This document shows, one piece after another, positions 6,456-11,418 of a DNA stretch of 48,324 bases. The first letter of the stretch is position 1. Each line of letters begins with the position of its first letter. The notes beneath the pieces are model-generated. The model made no database searches. It worked only from the letters and a program-made list of their open reading frames with translations, and had not been told where the DNA came from. The stretch spans positions 1 to 48,324 of IMG/VR virus record IMGVR_UViG_3300044619_002106; one strand, given 5' to 3'. The DNA is from a virus. Made by a program: the position numbers and the translations under genes.

Positions 6456-6502
6456 AGCCCCGCGGCAGGCGTCCATTGTGGCGGGCGCCTGCGCGCGAGG
6501 CT
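6456..6502 (-). terminator. Terminator-like hairpin (minus strand)
   Basis: Arms of about 16 bases (6456-6471 with 6486-6502; one bulged base and a mismatch) form a GC-rich stem. Only a short T stretch (CTTTCCC) follows on the minus strand. It begins at the stop codon of the 6502-6735 gene, so it may attenuate that transcript before the 6433 gene. Confidence 0.45.
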
Positions 6503-6735
6503 CACAGCGCGATGTGCTTCTCGTAGAACTCGTTGGCCTCGTCGTCCCCCATCGAGCTGACGTCAACGATCAGCTCGGGGCTTCCGAACAGCGCTGCCTG
6601 CTGATGCGCCATCATGGCTACGCCCATGCGCCTCCACATGATCGCGCTTGGGTTTGCGACAAAGGTGACTGTCGTCTCTTCCAGCACCATCTCGGTGTTG
6701 AAGGACGGCTTCCCTTCGGAATGATAGATTGGCAT
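6502..6735 (-). CDS. Hypothetical protein (77 aa)
   Basis: ATG 6735 has an excellent AAGGAG five bases upstream. The N-terminus is beta-rich (PIYHSEGKPSFNTEMVLEETTVTF) and the C-terminus helical, with a Met-rich stretch (MWRRMGVAMMAHQQ). No recognised domain. It is a stand-alone gene with hairpins on both sides. Confidence 0.7.
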   Translation of the reverse strand: MPIYHSEGKPSFNTEMVLEETTVTFVANPSAIMWRRMGVAMMAHQQAALFGSPELIVDVSSMGDDEANEFYEKHIAL

Positions 6736-6821
6736 AGCACTCCTTCGTTGCGGTGGAGCGGCGCTCCAAGACCCCGCCGCAACGGCTGACTCGCAACCGT
6801 TGCTGGCGATGCCCAAGCCCG

Positions 6822-7031
6822 TTACGGCCGTGCCTCCCACTTCCAGTCATCTCTCCGCACGATCCTGAATGTCTTGCAGTGCTCGAAGAACTCTGGGAAG
6901 TCCTTTTGCTCGATTGTGTCTGCGATCTCATCAGGCACGTTGAACGCGAACCCTGGATTCCCTCGAACTATCTCGGCGAACTTCCGAGCTTTCGCCCGAA
7001 GCAGCGCGCTCCGCTTTGTCGCTTCGTCCAT
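6822..7031 (-). CDS. Hypothetical protein, first gene after promoter at 7.1 kb (69 aa)
   Basis: ATG 7031 is preceded by AGGAAGGAA; an upstream TTG at 7064 gives a longer but less likely reading. The product is a basic helix (ATKRSALLRAKARKFAEIV), an FNVPDEIADTI turn, an aromatic/acidic part and a C-terminal RRDDWKWE. It lies 60 bases from the predicted start of the promoter at 7098-7126. Function unknown. Confidence 0.7.
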   Translation of the reverse strand: MDEATKRSALLRAKARKFAEIVRGNPGFAFNVPDEIADTIEQKDFPEFFEHCKTFRIVRRDDWKWEARP

Positions 7032-7097
7032 AGCTTCCTTCCTGGCGCCTTGCGCCGTTGCCAAACCCTAACGCGACACGCCCGTGACGCACGCGTG

Positions 7098-7126
7098 AGT
7101 ATCCCTCAGCGCACGTCCCGTGTCAA
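7098..7126 (-). promoter_or_regulatory. Sigma70-like promoter for the early cluster
   Basis: On the minus strand a consensus TTGACA (7121-7126) is 17 bases from GATACT (7098-7103). The start would be near 7091, 60 bases before the ATG at 7031. It lies right beside the ACN-rich tract at 7139-7182 and has no palindromic element, so it could be the constitutive immediate-early promoter. Confidence 0.7.
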
Positions 7127-7138
7127 CAAAGTGGTATG

Positions 7139-7182
7139 ACCACTACCACCACAACCACAACAACAACCACTACTACCACCCA
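7139..7182. repeat. ACN-triplet tract, left arm of large inverted repeat
   Basis: 44 bases made almost only of ACC, ACA and ACT triplets on the plus strand. It can pair imperfectly with 7336-7376, which is the same kind of tract inverted (GTN triplets). There is no gene here. The tract has no G on the plus strand for over 40 bases, which is striking in this GC-balanced genome. Confidence 0.8.
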
Positions 7183-7335
7183 CTCCGGTTTCTTGCCCCT
7201 TGTGCCCAGGCTTCGTCGGATGTCCGTTACGTTCTGTTACAGTTATTTTTTTTTTATACTATAGAAAAGAGAACTGGGGAATAGTGGGCGCGTAAAATAG
7301 AACCTTAACCAGGGGGGGAAGAAACCCGACCCAAT
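7183..7335. other. AT-rich spacer between inverted triplet tracts
   Basis: Non-coding interval with a run of T at about 7246-7255, TATACTATAG next to it, the nearby repeated GTTAC (CCGTTACGTTCTGTTACAG), and GGGCGCGTAAAATAG near 7286, which looks like a half-copy of the palindromic element. Low stability and lack of genes suit a replication or control site; nothing more can be claimed from the sequence. Confidence 0.45.
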
Positions 7336-7376
7336 GGTAGTAGTCGTTGTTGTAGTGGTGGTGGTTGTCGTTGTTT
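7336..7376. repeat. GTN-triplet tract, right arm of large inverted repeat
   Basis: Made of GTA, GTC, GTG and GTT triplets on the plus strand. It is the imperfect inverse complement of 7139-7182, about 155 bases away. Read as protein it gives only a Val run, which argues against coding. Confidence 0.8.
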
Positions 7377-7429
7377 CCACACAACACTCACAGAACCCTC
7401 TCCCGAACAGCCCCGAAGGGCCGCTCGAG

Positions 7430-7747
7430 TCATGCGCGCTTGATGCGCTCCGCCAAGATCTCGCGGATGTCGTGATCCCAGACAGCGTTGCTAATCGCGT
7501 CGGCGAGCGCGTCGGGCACTGCCGGCTTGCCGGTGACTTCATCGCCGTAGCCGAGGCCTTCCGCGATCTTCCACCACGCGATGTTGCGCGGCTTAACGTT
7601 TTCGACCTCGAACACACCATTGCCGAGCGACACGAGGCCTTCGATCTTGACGAGCATCTTCGGCGTCCCGCTTGCGCTCCAGGGGTCCGGCGAGAGCGGG
7701 GTGCTGTCGTCGAAGTCCTCACGTGGTGCGTTGTTCCTGATAGCCAT
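7430..7747 (-). CDS. Hypothetical protein (105 aa)
   Basis: ATG 7747 is preceded by AGGAG. An Asp/Pro/Ser-rich, probably loose N-terminus is followed by a beta-rich central part (MLVKIEGLVSLGNGVFEVENV) and helices ending in a basic tail (REILAERIKRA). No family is recognised. It lies between the triplet-tract region downstream and the inverted repeat that flanks the 7857-8483 gene upstream. Confidence 0.75.
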   Translation of the reverse strand: MAIRNNAPREDFDDSTPLSPDPWSASGTPKMLVKIEGLVSLGNGVFEVENVKPRNIAWWKIAEGLGYGDEVTGKPAVPDALADAISNAVWDHDIREILAERIKRA

Positions 7748-7819
7748 AGCTTTCTCCTATCCGAACCTGACACGCGCTGCGTATGCCCGCATTGTGTCCT
7801 GCTCGGGAGAGGGTTCCGT

Positions 7820-7849
7820 GATACATCCCTTCGCTGTAGGCGCCATCCG
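7820..7849. repeat. 30-bp inverted repeat, left copy, flanking 7857-8483
   Basis: Matches the reverse complement of 8711-8740 at 27 of 30 positions, including 17 perfect bases (ATACATCCCTTCGCTGT at 7821-7837). It ends eight bases before the stop codon of the 7857-8483 gene. The two copies bracket this gene and its upstream region. Confidence 0.85.
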
Positions 7850-7856
7850 AAGCCCG

Positions 7857-8483
7857 TCACTCGGGCTGCGTGTCGTCGTCGCCGGTTTCGTCCTCGCCGG
7901 TTTCGTCGTCGTCGTCGCTTTCGTCGTCCAGCCCCAGTTCCGCGAGCATGGCATCCGCGTCGAGATTCGCTGCCGCAGCAGCCCGCTCCGCGAGGATGAC
8001 CTTGATCGCATCGGCGACTTGACGCGATTCGGCCCACGCCTTGATCGCGGCATCGCGGTCAGCGAACTTCTTCAACGTGACCTGCTGCGCGAAGATGCGC
8101 TCGGCCGCGTCGACGTCTTTCACCCCCGCCAAGGCACGGATCATCGCCATGATGACGAGGCCCGCGTCGACGCTGCGCTTGCCGGTCGACGTCTCGGTCA
8201 ACCGCCACTCGGTCGCGCCACTCATGTAGTGGTCCGCGATGCGCTTCATGAACCCCATCTTCTCAGCCGGGGTCGCGCTGGCGCCGTTCTTCGTGTCTTT
8301 CAACCGGGCCGCGCCGTCGCTGATCCGCTGCACAAACCCGTGGATCATCGCACGAGCGCGGTTCTCGGCACTCGCCTTGTCCGGGTCGAATGCGAAGCTG
8401 CCCGCGCCGAGCACGTTGAACACGATCTTGCCATCCTGCATGGAATGCGTGATGACACTGTTGGCTTTCGGTTTCGTTTGCAT
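7857..8483 (-). CDS. Paralog B: early protein family shared with 1436-2083 (208 aa)
   Basis: ATG 8483 is preceded by AAGGGG. It shares domain order and scattered identities with the protein at 1436-2083 (see there), so the two are probably ancient duplicates. The C-terminal DADAMLAELGL (about residues 179-189) is followed by a long acidic tail (DDESDDDDETGEDETGDDD). A closely similar C-terminal motif ends the 70-aa protein at 46499-46711. It is the first minus-strand gene left of the divergent control region. Function unknown; high expression and an interaction role are inference. Confidence 0.88.
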   Translation of the reverse strand: MQTKPKANSVITHSMQDGKIVFNVLGAGSFAFDPDKASAENRARAMIHGFVQRISDGAARLKDTKNGASATPAEKMGFMKRIADHYMSGATEWRLTETSTGKRSVDAGLVIMAMIRALAGVKDVDAAERIFAQQVTLKKFADRDAAIKAWAESRQVADAIKVILAERAAAAANLDADAMLAELGLDDESDDDDETGEDETGDDDTQPE

Positions 8484-8524
8484 GAAATTCCCCTTCGTTT
8501 GCGGCGGCGCGGCATGCGCCTGTA

Positions 8525-8540
8525 TCATCCGCCCCGAGCG
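8525..8540. repeat. 16-bp perfect inverted repeat, left copy
   Basis: TCATCCGCCCCGAGCG is the exact reverse complement of 8702-8717. The pair encloses about 160 bases of non-coding DNA just upstream of the 7857-8483 gene; the right copy overlaps the right copy of the 30-bp repeat, so 8702-8740 is a composite site. Confidence 0.85.
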
Positions 8541-8701
8541 CCCCGGGAAGGGGCACGCGGGCTCGTCATTGTTCGGCCCATTCACCTATTGCCATCATCC
8601 ACGCGACACGCGGGGAATAGCCGAATGACCGATACTTGAAATAACGCTTCACAATCCACTGCATGACATCGCCCCTTGTTCGGCGGCCGCAACACGCGGC
8701 A

Positions 8702-8740
8702 CGCTCGGGGCGGATGACACCCACAGCGAAGGGATGTATC
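8702..8740. repeat. Composite right copies of 16-bp and 30-bp inverted repeats
   Basis: 8702-8717 is the perfect inverse of 8525-8540; 8711-8740 is the 27/30 inverse of 7820-7849. The two overlap by seven bases. Such nested repeats can form alternative cruciform or hairpin structures in the leader of the 7857-8483 gene. Confidence 0.8.
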
Positions 8741-8960
8741 GTTTCTCGATTGTTAAAGAATCGCCGCGCCAGCCCAGCTGTGCCGCGTGAACCCGCTGCG
8801 TATCGATCGCGGGATTATCGCCAGTGTCGTCGGATCATGACGCACTCACAATAGGTGCAAACCCGGGGGTTTGCGTATCGTGGGTGTTTTGCGTGTCTGG
8901 TGTCCGTCGGGTGTTGCGATGCCTGGTATATTGCACCGAGCGTGCCTGGTCCGGGTTTGC

Positions 8961-8983
8961 TCAATGGAATCAACGAGTTACGC
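8961..8983 (+). repeat. Iteron-like repeat 1
   Basis: TCAATGGAATCAAC followed by GAGTTACGC. First of three related repeats starting at 8961, 9048 and 9137, spaced 87 and 89 bases (about eight helical turns) in the same orientation. Confidence 0.7.
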
Positions 8984-9047
8984 GATTGCAACGGAATGTA
9001 ACTGGCCCATCTGTCAAGCCGTCCGACATGGGGTTTACCCTCGAAAC

Positions 9048-9071
9048 CCAATGGAATCAACACGTTAGCGC
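9048..9071 (+). repeat. Iteron-like repeat 2
   Basis: CCAATGGAATCAAC followed by ACGTTAGCGC. It shares CAATGGAATCAAC with repeat 1 and GTTA plus GCGC-type ends with the others. Confidence 0.7.
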
Positions 9072-9136
9072 CGCGCCTCGGGTGTCGGGATACCTTACGA
9101 ATACCCGAGCGCCGTGCGGGGTCATCCCGGGAAACC

Positions 9137-9159
9137 TCAATCAAATCAACAGGTTACGC
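9137..9159 (+). repeat. Iteron-like repeat 3
   Basis: TCAATCAAATCAAC followed by AGGTTACGC. It differs from repeat 1 at a few positions but keeps the ATCAAC core and GTTACGC end. Confidence 0.65.
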
Positions 9160-9207
9160 ACGATTCGACGTGTCAAGAATCCCGACACCATCACCATCCC
9201 CTTAGTC

Positions 9208-9265
9208 TGACGCGCCTGCGTGACGCGCGCTCGCATGATGCGCCTGCGCATGACGCGCGCCTGTG
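9208..9265 (+). repeat. Tandem 13-15-bp repeats, four units
   Basis: Units begin TGAYGCGC at 9208, 9221, 9236 and 9251. Units 1 and 3 read TGACGCGCCTGCG / TGATGCGCCTGCGCA, units 2 and 4 TGACGCGCGCTCGCA / TGACGCGCGCCTGTG. They directly follow the iteron-like repeats and could be protein-binding sites. Confidence 0.7.
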
Positions 9266-9378
9266 CCCGGGTGCCTGGGGGTGCCACCTGACGGCCGTTT
9301 TGAGGGGTGGGTGGGGGCAACTCTCGCGCGTGTGCGTTATATCTTATGCCACCCCTACAAAATGCGTCAGTTTTTTAA

Positions 9379-9406
9379 TTGCACGCGCGTAAAAATGACG
9401 TATTAT
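9379..9406 (+). promoter_or_regulatory. Sigma70-like promoter with palindromic element copy 8
   Basis: TTGCAC (9379-9384) and TATTAT (9401-9406) are 16 bases apart. The spacer holds GCGCGTAAAAAT, so the element resembles the other palindromes (GCGCG plus AT half-site, then TATTATGC). It would transcribe rightwards into the virion operon beginning at 9531. Confidence 0.65.
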
Positions 9407-9448
9407 GCCCTCCCAAAATCCAACTTCCACATCCCGCCTTTTAGCCCA

Positions 9449-9477
9449 TTGACAACCCCCTCAAAGCGCGCGACAAT
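9449..9477 (+). promoter_or_regulatory. Sigma70-like promoter for the virion operon
   Basis: A consensus TTGACA (9449-9454) is 17 bases from GACAAT (9472-9477). The start would be near 9484, 47 bases before the ATG at 9531. Unlike the promoter just upstream it carries no palindromic element, so the two may serve different times of infection. Confidence 0.7.
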
Positions 9478-9530
9478 CGACACCATGCCCCGGGTGCTCA
9501 TCGAGCGCACCTCAACGAGACGAGGCAACC

Positions 9531-10247
9531 ATGCTCCAAGCCAACCCCTTCGCACCTCCGCCCCGACTCCCGCCCGCCGTGACGCTCGCTCCCGAGCCTG
9601 CGGCGATCGACGTCGAGGCCGCGCTCATGACCGACGCTCCGCCTTCCGCGGAAGAGCTCCTCGAGGCGCTGCTCAAGGGCGACCCGACGCTCCAAGTCGA
9701 CGAGGCTGACGACGAAGGTGTCGAAGCCACTCCCTCCCAGCCCCGCGGCCCCGGCCGCCCTCTTGGCTCGAAGGGCAAGCGCAAGGTGCTCAAGTACTCG
9801 CACAAGGCCCTGGCCGACGCGATGCTCCTCAACCCGAGTATCCAAGGCCGCCAGCTCGCTACTCTGTTCGGCCGGACCCCGCAGTGGGTCTACCTCGTGC
9901 AGAGCACCGACGCCTTCCAAGCGTACCTCTCGCGCCGGCAGGAAGACCTCGTCGACCCTTCGATCCGCGCCACACTCAACGAACGCGCGAAGGCCCTCAC
10001 GCTCCGGTCGCTCGAGGTGATGCAAGAGAAGCTCAACCGCCCAGTCGATGCCATTCCAGATCAGTTCGCCCTTCGCGCCTTCGAGCTTGCGGCGAAAGCA
10101 ACTGCGCTTGGCGGCAACGCACCCCCACCTCCGGCGCCCAACCCCGGCGAGTTCCTGCCCGAGCTCGCCCGCAGGCTCGAGGCCCTTCGTTCCCCAGCGC
10201 CGCAGATCGTCGACGTCACTTCGCGCGAAGTCGCGCGCCAGGAGTAA
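9531..10247 (+). CDS. Probable terminase small subunit (238 aa)
   Basis: First gene of the rightward operon, with GAGG before the ATG. An Ala/Pro-rich start is followed by an AT-hook-like RGPGRPLGSKGK (about residues 72-83), then a helical region with an HTH pattern (MLLNPSIQGRQLATLFGRTPQWVYLV), a long helix and a Pro-rich tail. Small terminases have an N-terminal HTH and a helical oligomerisation core and recognise the packaging site; position at the head of the virion genes fits. The family is not certain and a DNA-binding regulator is the alternative. The large subunit is 6.8 kb away, which is unusual. Confidence 0.6.
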   Translation: MLQANPFAPPPRLPPAVTLAPEPAAIDVEAALMTDAPPSAEELLEALLKGDPTLQVDEADDEGVEATPSQPRGPGRPLGSKGKRKVLKYSHKALADAMLLNPSIQGRQLATLFGRTPQWVYLVQSTDAFQAYLSRRQEDLVDPSIRATLNERAKALTLRSLEVMQEKLNRPVDAIPDQFALRAFELAAKATALGGNAPPPPAPNPGEFLPELARRLEALRSPAPQIVDVTSREVARQE

Positions 10248-10249
10248 TC

Positions 10250-10552
10250 ATGGGTCAGTCAACCCCGTCTCGTTCACGCTCGTACACAGTCGTCGTCGGC
10301 ACACCTCGTGTCGTCGACATGCAGCCTTTCGGCTACCCGGCGACCGTTACGGCCTGCCCAGGTGCCACAGGCTCGCTCGCCGTCGAGTACTCGACGACGC
10401 CGCGCGCCGCAGGCAATCCGGCCGGGGCCCGTTGGCTGAACTGGCCTGGCGGCACTGTCACTGGCAACACGTCGGACACCCTCGACTCGCCAATCACGGC
10501 AGTCCGAGCCACTGCCACAACCGCTGACGGCACCCTCGAGGTGATTGGCTAA
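10250..10552 (+). CDS. Small virion-associated protein candidate (100 aa)
   Basis: Starts at ATG 10250 right after the previous stop; a GGAG lies just before it. The protein is beta-rich with many Thr, Gly and Val (YTVVVGTPRVVDMQ, then ATVTACPGATGSLAVEYST and SPITAVRATATTADGTLEVIG). This looks like a small beta-sandwich, as in head or fibre decoration proteins that start adhesin operons. No function is assigned. Confidence 0.65.
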   Translation: MGQSTPSRSRSYTVVVGTPRVVDMQPFGYPATVTACPGATGSLAVEYSTTPRAAGNPAGARWLNWPGGTVTGNTSDTLDSPITAVRATATTADGTLEVIG

Positions 10553-10810
10553 GTGGGCTTCTCGCCATGGCGTGGCGCCGAACTCTCGCGCGAGCAGTTC
10601 AACGCACTCACGGCGCCAGGCAACGTCACTAACGTCATCCGAGACGGCGGAACGCCTAAGAAAGTCATTGCCCTCACAATCGACGGCGTTGACTACACCA
10701 TCGATTACGCCCCGACGCTCATCACCATCGAAGGCTCTGACGGCTCCAGCAAGCTAGTTACCCTTAATGGCGACGGAGAAATCATCCAGATTCTTGTGGA
10801 GAGTGCCTGA
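10553..10810 (+). CDS. Hypothetical beta-rich protein (85 aa)
   Basis: The GTG start directly follows the previous stop, so translation is likely coupled. The N-terminal part has a GAELSREQFNALTAPGNVT segment; the second half is repeated strands (VIALTIDGVDYTIDYAPTLITIEGSDG). It probably forms a small virion beta domain. Function unknown. Confidence 0.6.
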   Translation: MGFSPWRGAELSREQFNALTAPGNVTNVIRDGGTPKKVIALTIDGVDYTIDYAPTLITIEGSDGSSKLVTLNGDGEIIQILVESA

Positions 10811-10811
10811 A

Positions 10812-10997
10812 ATGAACTTCAAAAACCTTTTCGCGCCCCGCAAGGACGCAGCGGAGATTGCAATCGACGTGATGCAAGCCTCCATCGAGGAACTTCGCGC
10901 CGAGTCGCAGCGCCTCGCCGAGATCCAAGATGCCTGCAAGCAGCGTCGGCGCGCCCTCAACGACATCATCGAAGCGCGCCTTCGCAACCGGAGCTGA
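10812..10997 (+). CDS. Small coiled-coil protein (61 aa)
   Basis: ATG 10812 is preceded by GGAG. Helical almost end to end with heptad-like spacing (AAEIAIDVMQASIEELRAES, then RLAEIQDACKQRRRALNDII). It may be an oligomerising chaperone or spacer for the following fibre-like proteins. No recognised family. Confidence 0.6.
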   Translation: MNFKNLFAPRKDAAEIAIDVMQASIEELRAESQRLAEIQDACKQRRRALNDIIEARLRNRS

Positions 10998-10999
10998 TC

Positions 11000-11410
11000 A
11001 TGGCAAACGGTCTCTACGACAAAGGCCGCGAAGCCTTTCTCCTCGCCGACATCGACTGGGCTGCCGACACCATCCAGGCGATTCTGGTCGACACCGCTCT
11101 CTACACTGTCAACCTCGCAGCGCACGACTTCCTCGACGACATTCCAGGCGGCGCTCGTGTAGGCTCGGCTGTGACGCTGGGCACCAAGACAGCGACAAAC
11201 GGCGTCGCCGACGCGGCTGATATCTCGTTCACCAGCCTCTCGAGCGCCCCGACGATCGAAGCGTTGGTGATCTACAAGTCGACCGGCACGGAAAGCACCT
11301 CTGCTTTGATCGCCTACATCGACACGGCCACCGGCCTCCCCGTTTCCGCAGGCGCGACGCAAGTCGATGTCACTTGGGACAACGGCAGTAACCGTATCTT
11401 CAAGCTCTAA
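11000..11410 (+). CDS. Phage structural protein, unknown role (136 aa)
   Basis: ATG two bases after the previous stop. The sequence MANGLYDKGREAFLLADIDW, followed by a beta-rich Ala/Thr body (TIEALVIYKSTGTESTSALI) and a final VTWDNGSNRIFKL, resembles proteins found beside tail fibre or capsid-decoration genes in many phages. A jelly-roll or Ig-like fold is likely. Exact location in the particle unknown. Confidence 0.7.
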   Translation: MANGLYDKGREAFLLADIDWAADTIQAILVDTALYTVNLAAHDFLDDIPGGARVGSAVTLGTKTATNGVADAADISFTSLSSAPTIEALVIYKSTGTESTSALIAYIDTATGLPVSAGATQVDVTWDNGSNRIFKL

Positions 11411-11418
11411 CACGCGTC

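Larger units (their letters stand above)
8484..9530. other. Divergent non-coding control region, candidate replication origin
   Basis: About 1.05 kb with no convincing gene: frames present are short, have no ribosome sites and have odd composition. From left to right it holds the 16-bp and 30-bp inverted repeats (8525-8740), a TTCTTTAACAAT stretch near 8750, a G/T-rich strand around 8870-8960, three iteron-like repeats (8961, 9048, 9137), four tandem 13-15-bp repeats (9208-9265) and two plus-strand promoters (9379-9477). Minus-strand genes leave it leftwards and plus-strand genes rightwards. Confidence 0.7.

Noticed and set aside
7409-7422. Small TTCG hairpin after the 7430-7747 gene as a terminator
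   Set aside because: The stem is only about four pairs and no T run follows on the minus strand.
7334-7999. Plus-strand frame starting with a run of Val
   Set aside because: The Val run is the GTN repeat read as codons; the rest is antisense to the 7430-7747 gene.
8824-9210. Possible 128-codon gene in the divergent region
   Set aside because: No ribosome site, runs through the iteron-like repeats, composition unlike proteins; the region is better read as non-coding.
9885-10552. Alternative 222-codon frame covering the end of the probable small terminase gene
   Set aside because: Its first two thirds are an Arg/Pro-rich shadow of the 9531 gene; only the part from ATG 10250 looks like a protein.
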